Assembly: GCA_949130485.1 (NCBI GenBank)
Contig: OX422205.1
Location: forward strand, 2,834,415 to 2,898,414
Source of the DNA: Agelas oroides
Taxonomy: Eukaryota > Porifera > Demospongiae > Agelasida > Agelasidae
Direction: 5' to 3'
Length of the DNA: 64,000 nucleotides
Both the position numbers and the translations under genes were made by a program. The notes under the pieces were generated by a model. That model was not told where the DNA came from and did no database searches. It saw only the letters and a program-made list of their open reading frames with translations. Every line of letters begins with the position of its first letter. The first letter of the stretch is position 1. Below, one piece after another: positions 1-9,700 of this stretch.

Positions 1-37
1 ATTTTACAGGACCTGACCGACAGGATTGTAGATTAAT

Positions 38-261
38 GGTTACAAAGTATCCTTTATTCCAACCGAATGCTTTATTAGAAAAAAGCTGACGTTTCGACTG
101 CTGTGATCTGTACTATTGAACTCCAGACCTAGTGTTTGGTATATAAGCAGTGTTTTGTGTATGCTGTGTATGCTCTGATGAAGACTGCAGAATAGCAGTC
201 GAAACGTCAGCTTTTTTCTAATAAAGCATTCGGTTGGAATAAAGGATACTTTGTAACCATG
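38..261. repeat. Inverted repeat with about 70-bp arms
   Basis: The left arm (about 38-105) and right arm (about 186-261) are near-perfect reverse complements separated by about 80 bp. The right arm holds a CTGATGA core (175-181), a 6-bp stem (183-188 with 195-200) and GAAACGTC (201-208), which resembles a hammerhead ribozyme core. The apparent reading frame across it is open on the minus strand but looks like hairpin sequence rather than a gene. A relation to the Penelope-like relic at 781-1023 is possible but unproven. Confidence 0.7.
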
Positions 262-780
262 AACAACAGCCAACCAAGAACATCCCTTCGCGAGTATATA
301 TTAATACTACATAAGTTGGTTATTTTCAAATCCAGCCTTATTCTACGACTAAAGCCTTAGTGACAGTCCAGTGCTATCTATGAAGATAGATGGTAGTCTT
401 GGTTCTTCATTTTACTAGTGTAAGCAGGTCAAGTTCAGTGGAAGTAAGTACTGCTAGATACGGTGGAAAAGCTTTACACAGCTTGACATTCGCTGCTGAT
501 GTAACAAATAATATAGCTCAGCTTTCTAGGCAGGCTAGTACATGAGACTTATTCTTTCTGACAGGCAACTCTACTGGAAAATTACCAAGGGTACATTGAT
601 TCAGATGGTCTGGAAAGTACCTCTAACTGTTGTGCCAAGAACGAGGATAGCTGACATTGTGGGGAGCAATCCCAATGCAAGTAGTGTGAACATACAGCAA
701 TATTTATAGCTATGCATTACTAACGATACACATCATTGATGGTCAAAGATTGGTGAGTTTGTTCCCTCCCTGCCTTGTCA
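262..780. other. No recognised gene
   Basis: AT-rich sequence between the inverted repeat and the Penelope-like relic. I see no exon with a credible frame and splice sites, no terminal inverted repeats and no tandem repeat. Confidence 0.5.
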
Positions 781-1023
781 TCACTGCAATCCAGCAGCCA
801 AGGACTTCCATTTCTTCGTCCTTGTTGAAGCACTCCTCCGATATGGTGCCACTTGCATGTGCAGAGCCTCCTTCACCAACAGCTCCTGTCCCCTGCCATT
901 GTCTAGCACCAATGTCTCCTCCCAGTGGATAAGGTGGTGGTTCTCACACGTATTCTCCATTACTCCATCCCAGCCACTGGTGGTGATCCAGTACATTGGG
1001 CATGTTTGCAGGAAGTTTAACAT
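781..1023 (-). mobile_element. Penelope-like retroelement relic (GIY-YIG C-terminus)
   Basis: The minus-strand frame encodes about 80 residues with the spacing His-x-Ile/Leu-x-Trp, then a VLD segment, then VKEALHMQ. That pattern is typical of the C-terminal GIY-YIG endonuclease region of Penelope-like retroelements. Near the end a second frame continues the family pattern (a segment ending LGCWIAV), so the coding sequence is frameshifted. Nothing upstream restores a reverse transcriptase, so this is a 5'-truncated dead copy. Identification is by motif recognition; a profile search against GIY-YIG retroelement proteins would settle it. Confidence 0.5.
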
Positions 1024-2585
1024 CAGAGTAGTCTTTAAATCCAGGTGAAGTTTCTGCTGAATGTTGACCAGGTTCAGAAATACACTACCTCTTGGTTAAC
1101 AATCCGATGTGGTACCGTAGTCTTGCAAAAGAGCACCTACCCTCAAAAGAGGGATGGAAGACTTGAAGTTACTGGCTCCTGAACTGCAAGGATGAGAAGT
1201 GGCAGAGAGGAGTAATCCTCGCCGACCTTCAGTGATGTGTCTCCATGGCTATAAATATTGGTGTATGTTCATACTTCTTCACTTTGCTCTGATGACAACT
1301 GAAGCATTCAGTCAAAATGTCATTTCAAGATGGTAACAGAGAACCTTCTTTAAGCCACTGTAAACTTTGATCCTCTCCTTTTTGGTATTCCAATGGCTGT
1401 GGTGAAATCCTTCTTTTGCTGGTTCTAATCCAGTTGTTTTCAGCTGTTACTGAGGCTCAATTAAACAGCTCCAATGATACTGGTGAAGTCAAAGATTCTC
1501 AGGCTCTGAATATGCCTGTTACATATTTCTCTTGCATTGGAACTGTCTTACTGCCCACAAATTGAACTTAAGGTTAAGGATGGTTCCCCTGGACTAAGAT
1601 ATATCAACCATAAAGGCTCAATGAATTGGACATCTGTGATGGTCATGAAAGTCAACTGAAGGTGGTTAATCTTGAAGGCATCCCAAGTAACGTCACATTT
1701 CAGTTGATACTTGTGGGGTGTCTTCCCATTGATCTCCATTTTGTCAATTTCCCATATTGTCCCTTCTCATTTGGTCAATTCAAATTTTGTCAATTTCCTG
1801 CTTTGTCAACAATGACCAAGTGGGAATTGACAAAGTGGTTACACCCCAAGATGTTACTTAAAGGACCCGTGTAACTAATATAATTAAACCAATATAATAC
1901 ACAGGCCGGAGGAAGTGTTGGACATCCAATCTGAGTTGATATTCGTTAATGACATGGTGCACTTACCCCAGGAAGGTACACCAACAACTCTCCCTTCACC
2001 AGCTACACCACCGTCACCCCTCACAGCAACTCCCGAACCGATTTTACCGCTTACGTGACGTCACACGTTCAATATGCCAACATATAAAATCATTGCTACG
2101 TGTATTGAGCGGGCTATTGAGCGCGCTACTGTGCTTCAGGCTGCGTAACGCGCAGGCATAAGCAGGTTAAGGCATGCCTTGCTATTCACTATTGATAAAC
2201 TTATGTCTGGCTCCTCCCTTGAGGGTAAAGCTTTTTAAAGAAGCCTTATGCTAACGTAAAGCCTTTTAGCTAAATACCAGTGAACTGCATTTTGATATGA
2301 TAAAGTTTTTAGATAAGTAGTGCTTACCTCACATCTTGTCAAATATGATCACACAGTAACATGGTACTTGGTGCAGATCCACATGTGTTTTGTGCTGTTC
2401 ATAAGTAGCAATGAACTGCGTTTTGCTAAAGCCTATTTTTATATCTACGTACCACTGAATTCTAAAGTGTTTGATCGAGCCAAGGAAAAACCTGCAGCAC
2501 TAAACTGCTTATAAGCATCTTGGGGTGCGGTTACTTTGCTCGAAAGAATTACCATTTACTGTAGTAGATACTTGTGTACATCACA
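1024..2585. other. Intergenic sequence, no gene seen
   Basis: No supported exon. It contains a diverged hammerhead-like core near 1289-1325, a 38-bp patch at about 1614-1651 that recurs at about 4914-4951, and an isolated TGACGTCA palindrome near 2054 with no associated gene. Confidence 0.45.
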
Positions 2586-3085
2586 TGTACCATAGTCTCG
2601 CAAAAGAGTTCCCATGGATGGAACACCTTACAAGCCTGCCAAAGAGTGGGGTGGGCACTCTTTCAAGTGTTTCCACATTTAACCATAAAAGAGTGCCCAT
2701 GTATGTTTACAGCGACACATTGCCCTTGAATTCGCTGAAGTATTGAATGAAAAATAACATACAACGTAGCCACAGGTCTTGCAAGCTCAAGTTCTGACGG
2801 CATGCAACGCTCTAAACAGCAACAAGCCGCCATGTGTTTGGTGTAGCTAGCGAGTGAGGCCACATTAGCTATGTCCCACCCTTCGGTAAAGTACAACGCG
2901 AATGTTCTTACCTCAGATATTCATAGCGCTTGAGGCTGTACTTCTCAACACTCAACGAAAGCACTCCATTAGCCACCCAAAGCTTGCTCCAAGATGGGTG
3001 CTCATTCAAGTAAACTTTGACCCTTTACAGAAATTTGGGCCAAAAGTAGGGGTTGGGCGCTCTTTTGTGAAACTATGGTATTTAT
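2586..3085. repeat. Dispersed repeat family, copy 1
   Basis: Diverged copies of this sequence recur at about 13170-13460 and 16720-17010. All share the block around 'cataGCwCTTGAGGCTGT' followed by 'GCACTCCATT' and an AAAGCT-containing segment. The element also carries several AAAGAGTGCCC-like motifs, and a related motif reappears near 14690-14740. No coding capacity is seen. This is an old non-autonomous element of unknown class. Confidence 0.55.
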
Positions 3086-3261
3086 GGAACTTAAACACCA
3101 AATGCAAAGAGGTGGTCACTTTATTGTTGGCCTTAGTAAGGTAGTGTATATAGCAGATATACTACCTGAGACTGAGGTCAGAGGGAGTTTCCAGTATACC
3201 CCAAGCCAAAGGCAAAGGGTATACGTGTATCTAACTGCAAACTTCCAATGACTAGGTTGAG

Positions 3262-4095
3262 GATAGTTATTGCCGAGCGGGAAGCGAGGCAAAAAATCGT
3301 GCAGTGTGGGGTTCAAATGTTGGTTTTATCTCTAACGCTCAGGAATGCAATCTACAGCAGCACGCATAGGAATGCAATCTACAGCAGCGCGCATAGGAAT
3401 GCAATCTACAGCAGCACGCGTAGGAATGCAATCTACAGCAGCACACGTAGGAATGCAATCTACAGCAGCACGCGTAGGAATGCAATCTACAGCAGCACGC
3501 GTAGGAATGCAATCTACAACAGCACACGTAGGAATGCAATCTACAGCAGCACGCATAGGAATGCAATCTACGCAGCACGCGTAGGAATGCAATCTACAGC
3601 AGCACGCATAGGAATGCAATCTACAGCAGCACGCGTAGGAATGCAATCTACAGCAGCACGCGTAGGAATGCAATCTACAGCAGCACGCATAGGAATGCAA
3701 TCTACAGCAGCACGCATAGGAATGCAATCTACAGCGGCGTGCACGCATGATCAGGTAAGAAATGGAGTCGGATGCAGAGAGAAGGAGGAGATTAACCAGG
3801 GTACAAGTGTAGCAACACCGTCGTGCAGAGGTATGATTCCTGGAGGCAGAGACTGACCAACACCGATAGTATAGCACAACCTCATTCATGCCTACACAGT
3901 GTAACTACACTCATATCATGGTTGAGTCTATGAGTGCAGCGACACTGTTGAGCAAAGCATGATTCCTGGTGACAGCAACGCGAGAGGCTGACCGACGTAG
4001 ACACACATAACTGTTACATATGCAAAGTAGCTCAATACCTCGCTTCCCACAAGGCTCTCCTGTGTTCACTCACGTATGCCCTAGTATACACCTCC
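3262..4095 (+). mobile_element. Dispersed element copy A (TTATTGCCGAGCG end)
   Basis: This stretch is matched in reverse orientation by 11590-12470 over its whole length: the TTATTGCCGAGCG end, the segment around 'aatggagtcggatgc', the segment 'gaggctgaccgac', and the far end around 'aggctctcctgtg'. A third partial end lies at about 30951-30990. It encodes no recognisable transposase. The 27-bp array at 3341-3740 sits inside it. It is probably a non-autonomous element, although I do not see clean terminal inverted repeats. Confidence 0.6.
3341..3740 (+). repeat. 27-bp minisatellite, about 15 units
   Basis: Unit 'aggaatgcaatctacagcag' plus 'cacgcat/cacgcgt'. Because 27 is a multiple of three, all frames give periodic open frames (9-residue repeats) on both strands; I do not regard these as a gene. 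One unit, near 3567-3582, is short by a base or so. The related copy at 11590-12470 holds only one unit, so the array expanded in this copy. Confidence 0.95.
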
Positions 4096-4412
4096 CTACT
4101 ATGATTATATTCTATACTATAGTGCACAGGCAGATTATGTTAGCATTTTTGTTTCCAGTATTAAAGTTTAGAGTTTGAATCATAGGCTATAGTGCTGTGG
4201 TACATTGTTGCTGCTTTCAACTAGAAAGCGAAGAGTTTGAGTACCCTTAGGCCACTAAAGCATCCCTGAAATATCTCTGCGGCCATAGCAGGGTTGGTCC
4301 CTGTGAAAAGGGCCTGTTATTTGTGTCAACTGGAAACCAGGCTACTGGCACTCAAGCATAATGCCAGTGGGCAGCTAGCTACCTACCTGGCTGCTGTTGG
4401 AAGCTGGCCATC
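4096..4412. other. No recognised gene
   Basis: Unique-looking sequence between the dispersed element and the candidate signal-peptide exon. No repeat or supported exon is seen. Confidence 0.4.
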
Positions 4413-4523
4413 ATGCGACAATTGCTTCGAGCTCACATCCTTCTAATCCTGTTGGCAGTGGTGACAACAAGTTGTCAAACATTAACTGGCTCTAGTGCTT
4501 GCTCTGGTTCCACCGCCTGGCGA
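4413..4523 (+). CDS. Candidate first exon with signal peptide
   Basis: The open frame from ATG at 4413 encodes MRQLLRAH followed by the hydrophobic run ILLILLAVVTT and then SCQ, the n-, h- and c-region order of a secretory signal peptide. It runs 37 codons to a good donor (CGA|GTAAGA). Its end phase (0) matches the coiled-coil exon starting at 6780, but a signal peptide on a cytoplasm-like coiled-coil protein would be odd, so I do not join them. It could equally be a chance frame. Confidence 0.25.
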
Positions 4524-4785
4524 GTAAGATTATAGCCAGCATTCATCAGGATAGTAACTAGCCCTGACAAGCAATAGGATCTGTCCAACTGTGCATGGTT
4601 CCAGTGTACACACTACGTATGTAAGCCCTGTGTCTTGGCTATTTTTTATTCGGTGTACAAATGAATTATGAAGTATGCATAACCTGGTTCCTGGGCAACT
4701 CCACTGTATAAGAGAAATGCAAGCAACATGTTTAATTGCTGCAATCCTTTCTGTATCAAAATGCAAGATCTCAAACTGATAATTT

Positions 4786-5660
4786 CCACTAATCCCTGTC
4801 TCTGTGGAAACATAATTTCTATTATTGCATCACCAGCTGCTGGTACATATTGCACTTTACACCATCATACCCACCAGTTGCTGGTATTGCACTTTACACC
4901 ATCATACCCACCAGAAAGGCTCAATGAATTGGACATCTGTGATGGTCATGAATCCCTGTCTCTGTGGAAACATAATTTCTATTATTGCATCACCAGCTGC
5001 TGGTACGTATTGCACTTTACACCATCATACCCACCAGTTGCTGGTATTGCACTTTACACCATCATACCCACCAGTTGCTGGTATTGCACTTTACACCATC
5101 ATACCCACCAGTTGCTGGTATTGCACTTTACACCATCATACCCACCAGTTGCTGGTATTGCACTTGCACCATCATGCCCACCAGCTGCTGGTATTGCACT
5201 TTACACCATCATACCCACCAGTTGCTGGTATTGCCTTTACACCATCATACCCACCAGTGCTGGTATTGCACTTTACACCATAATACCCACCAGCTGCTGG
5301 TACTGCCTTTACACCATCATACCCACCAGTGCTGGTATTGCACTTTACACCATCATACCCACCAGTTGCTGGTATTGCACTTGCACCATCATACCCACCA
5401 GCTGCTGGTATTGCCTTTACACCATCATACCCACCAGTTGCTGATATTGCACTTTACACCATCATACCCACCAGTTGCTGGTATTGCACTTTACACCATA
5501 ATACCCACCAGCTGCTGGTATTGCCTTTACACCATCATACACACCAGTTGCTGGTATCGCCTTTACACCATCATACCCACCAGTGCTGGTATTGCACTTT
5601 ACACCATAATACCCACCAGTTGCTGGTATTGCACTTTACACCATCATACCTTCCATTTGC
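4786..5660. repeat. 37-bp minisatellite, about 22 units
   Basis: Unit of about 37 bp built on 'ttgcactttacaccatcat' followed by 'acccaccagttgctggta', with 34-36-bp variants. The left edge contains a duplicated lead-in (about 4786-4850, again about 4950-5012). Between the two copies lies a patch shared with 1614-1651. Periodic open frames on the plus strand are by-products of the repeat. The array abuts a decayed pogo-like transposase on its right. Confidence 0.92.
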
Positions 5661-5689
5661 TGTACTCACAGTCACTTCAAGAAAGTCAG

Positions 5690-6174
5690 CCTTGACCTGC
5701 TAAAAATTCTCTACTGTCACTTTGCTCTTGGTTGTACCTCTCCTCTTCACAAAACCCATTCACTGTAGCAGAGACTTAGCACAGTCTTTAATGGGAGAAC
5801 AGTGGCCACCAAAATCAGCTAGACTATAGTACAGTCAACTTTCATTACAATGCCTCGAGCTGCAGCCATTGCAATTGCAGTGTTCACAACACCACCTTTC
5901 TCACACAGGGCTGTTAGGTAAGCTTAAGAGGAGCCCCTTGCTTTTTCATGGGAAGAGATGAAATCTGCCCGTCATCTTTGGCCTTTCTTTTTCGCGACAG
6001 CTCATGTAAGTACACTTTCTTCAAGCCATGCACTGTGCTTTCATTGAGGGGCGTTTGCAGCTCTTTAGAATAGTGTCTAGCAGCGGAAACAATCCTGTAC
6101 TCGGAGGCGTACTTCCCTATTTCAGCTTGCTTCTCGCTTGAGAGTTTATTGTATGGACCTGATTTCTTCTTCTC
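5690..6174 (-). pseudogene. pogo-like transposase relic
   Basis: The minus-strand frame from about 6174 encodes a helix-turn-helix-like N-terminal segment (residues around IGKYASE, AARHYSK, NESTVHGLKK) followed by a KRK-rich linker and SLPMKKQG, and stops near 5915. Other frames continue the pattern further on: VVNTAIA, ADFGGH, then KRRGTTKSK. This order is typical of pogo/Tigger-related transposases with a DDE_1 core, as found in sponges and cnidarians. The catalytic core beyond this is missing and is replaced by the 37-bp minisatellite. At least two frameshifts and stops make it dead. Confidence 0.6.
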
Positions 6175-6364
6175 ACATTCAAATTATGCACTCTGTACAC
6201 ACTCATTGGTAGCACAGACAGCAGCTGGCTGGACTGAGGAAGACAATGGGCACTCCAGATTTGGTAGCTGTCCTCGTGGAATAGCTTGAAAATGCTGTAG
6301 AACCAACATGTCATAGACTGACTATAAGCATAGAATGCATGTGGACCTCACACCAAGACAATTT

Positions 6365-6487
6365 ATATGCACACGCTTTTTTCACGGGCTAAATTTTCAC
6401 AGATTCTACTCAACCGCGAAAAACGCGAAAATTACCCCCCCCCCCCCCCCCCCCCCCCCCACAACAAATACCCGCTATACGGTATTG
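6365..6487. repeat. MITE-like end with poly-C tract
   Basis: Contains 'aaccgcgaaaaacgcgaaaa', a run of about 26 C (6435-6460) and 'cccgctatacggtattgaaa'. I recognise the TACCGTATAGCGGG end as a common short-repeat motif of invertebrate genomes. The homopolymer length is likely to be unreliable in an assembly. Confidence 0.45.
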
Positions 6488-6779
6488 AAACTTTTCAATT
6501 GTATATTGTAGCTCTTTGAGACATTGTTTTCTTATTGAAACTTTTCTGGAAAAGAGCGGAAACAACGATAATCCCTCACTCAACAGCAAAGGAAAGTTAT
6601 ACATACATGTAGAGGATTGTGAGGGCTGGTGATTGCCTGGTGGTTGTAGCTCAGTGTTAGGCACTCTCTCTCTCTTTGCATACAGACATCTGATTATACA
6701 TGCCAGTCAACAACTACAGACTTTTAAGTATCATAATGATTATAATTTTAGTTGTATAAACTTTAATCAATTTCTGCAG

Positions 6780-9700
6780 TCCAAGGAAAGCCATATGCAA
6801 GATCTGGTGGATGCAAAAGCCCTTGCTCTGGCTCAAGCTGACCGGCTGATTCACCAGTATCAAAGAGGAAAAGTTGAGAGTGATGCTGAGGTACACATTG
6901 GACTTATAGGGTGGTTACTACGTAACTCTTGAAATATTCTGATTTCAGTTTTCATTTACAAGAATACATGTGAATAAAAATTATGCCTAACATGGGAAAA
7001 TGTGACACAGAAATTGGAAAGAAATCCTGCAGTGGTACAACGGTACTACCAACCATTGATCAAGCTGACTTTTGCCATTTTGCATGTCAGGAGATACATA
7101 ACCACTGACTCACAAGTATACATAATGATGTGCAGTCAGCCTTAAAAGAAGGCTCAAAGAAGGATAATTTACTGAGCAGTCACTATTTTGACCAAATTCA
7201 TCATAGATTTTTTCACAAGCAGTTGTTTGTGTTATCAGAGAGTCTACCGACTCTCTATGTAGAGTTGGCGCAGGTGCTCAATATGTGCAATACTTAAGCA
7301 AAAACCATATAACTTGACCACAAATACGCCAAAAGTGTATTTAAGTTCCCAGCCTTCCTCTTTGAGTGCTTTTGTGATCAGCAAGACTCATACAACTGCC
7401 CAAAGCCCACACGGAAGGCAGCTAAACGAGAAAGTGTGCAGTAGCAAAAGTGCCATTTTTGTTATTCTCCTTTTTTGTTCAGACCGCTTTGTCAAACAAC
7501 CATGACTCGAAATCTGTTCAAGTAATCACCATCATTTTAGCACAAAACTGATGCTTATCACAGCATGGAGCTCTAACTCTACGACCACTCAGTGTCTTTA
7601 TAGCTTCAAATTCACCCTGGTCAATACAAGCCATTTACAACACTCTGTGTCTACTGTCCGTTGCGCAGGATGCCATTTTCTAATTTTGTATGCATGCGCA
7701 CAAGTAGTCTTTTGTTCCCAGACCACAGACAATGGTCATTGGTCTGGGAGCAAGGCGAGAGTTGACCAGCACTGGCAGCAGGCAGTACGCACGGCTGGCA
7801 CGGTCAAGGCTTATGAACACCACATAGGTAAGGCGCTGCATTCAGCTGCCTACTTATAGCTACACTAAAAAAGTAGCTACTCACAGCTTCAGTAAACTGT
7901 GAAGCTAGGATGGTCAGTTGTCAGTGCAGTTTTCTGTGCTGCAGCTGGTCAGTTGTCATGTGATCGAAAATAAGTTTGGTACAGTGAGTGGTTGGCCCTT
8001 CATCAGGTTCTAGCAGGCAATGTTACACATAATTATTACAAGCTTGGAACCACTACTAAACTCCAATGCCGTTTCAAGTGCTGGGGTTGTGGTTACACTT
8101 GAAAGAAGTAATCTTCTTACACTTAGGTCTAACTGTAACTTTAAAAAGTACAGAAACGAGAAGATTAAAAAAACACACATTAAAACTGTAAAAAGATGTA
8201 GGGATGGCATGCCAAAAAGTATGCAAACAAGGTAGGGATGATATAAAAGTGAAGGTAAATATACAAAGCCCTATCCCTACATCTTTTTACACTACAGTTT
8301 CTAGTATGAAAAAGATGCAGGGATGAGGCTTTGTATATTTACCTTCACCTTTATATCATCCCTACCTTGTTTGCACACTTTTTGGCATGCCATCCCTACA
8401 TCTTTTTACAGTTTTAATGTTTTATCTTCTTGTATTTCTATTTGCTACAGTGCTTAAAACTGTGCTCACTGTATCAGGATGCTGAGAAAAGATGTGAGAG
8501 TTTCAAGGAAGAGGTTAGTTGATTGTACATGCTGCTATTTGAGTGTATGCAATACTGTATTTCCTCAATCAGACACCATGGCTACTTTTTATTTCACTTT
8601 TTACTTTAAAGTATTTAGGTATCAACAACTTGGCAAACTATCTTTTTACAAGTGTGCATCACTACAATATTGCTAGTCTCTTGGCACCATAGAGCTATGA
8701 TGCCATCAACTAGACATGAGCAAAGACTACTTTTGGCAGCTAGCATTAAGCAGCGACTGACAGATGCTGACAGTAATACACTCGTTCTCTCAGTCCCACT
8801 ACAGGAGCGACATCCAGTCTTAGAGCAAAAACAGCCCAAAGATTGGTGACAGTTGTCATCATTTGTATTCATTTTTGTGATAATAGGCTCTTATACTGGC
8901 TACTATTGAGGACACCTTTTATTCATTTGGCACTCCCAATTGTCTGGCTTATTCAAAGGTGGTGACTATTCAAGGCGACACTGATCATGGAAATACTGTA
9001 ATAAGCATGGCAAGTACCATGATGATCAGTTTAATATGTGACCCCCCCCCCCCCCCCCCCCCCCGAAACCAACTACCTTTTTACCACAACAGTTCTTCCT
9101 TTCTTTTTTTTTTTGTTAGTTTGTTTCTAAGTTGTTGTTTTTTGTCTTATTCCGGCCCTGAATAAGCCCTATTCTGGCCCTAAATAAGCCTATTATTTTT
9201 TGTTACGGAAGCGTGCCATGTGGCTGCCTTTATCATCTCACCTCTACATGGCTGCAATTTTCACCAATTAGCGCTCATGGTAGGTCTTAGACATAGTGTT
9301 CATGCAATAGCAAGTAAGCTTCACTTCACTCTACATGCAATGGCTATGCTTATTGTTAGAAGCTAGATTGTGCTAGCCTCGTTCCCAGGCTCTCCCCTCG
9401 CCCCGACGAAAAATATAAACGGAGGGAGAGAGCCTGGGACCAATTCGCACATGATATCGCGGCACGTGGACGTCACAGTAATGATTACTAAAGTCGTGAC
9501 GCAATTATGCAGCCACGTGATTGGCTGACTCAAACAGCTACGATATACTACTGAAATAAGTGAGCTGTGACTGCGTCGGTGAGACCTCGGCACGGGTCAA
9601 ACAGCAGCGACGGCGGAGAAGTACCCAGTACGTAGGAAAAACTTTGCCTATTTACTGTTACCATGTTCCGCTTTAAACAAAATTGCTACGAGGCTATGAA

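Noticed and set aside
3248..3889. Repetitive open frames of about 200 codons on both strands
   Set aside because: They follow from the 27-bp repeat; all frames are open, and the related copy of the element lacks the array.
4728..5703. Open frames up to 238 codons rich in Tyr, Thr, His and Pro
   Set aside because: Produced by the 37-bp minisatellite in several frames; no start context, splice sites or conserved domain.
6640..6690. tRNA-like A box (GGTTGTAGCTCAGTGTTAGG)
   Set aside because: No B box or cloverleaf follows; at most a fragment of a tRNA-derived SINE.
7722..7828. Possible extra exon of the coiled-coil gene
   Set aside because: Good borders, but its length puts the exon at 8451 out of frame with an early stop, and the sequence is not coiled-coil-like.
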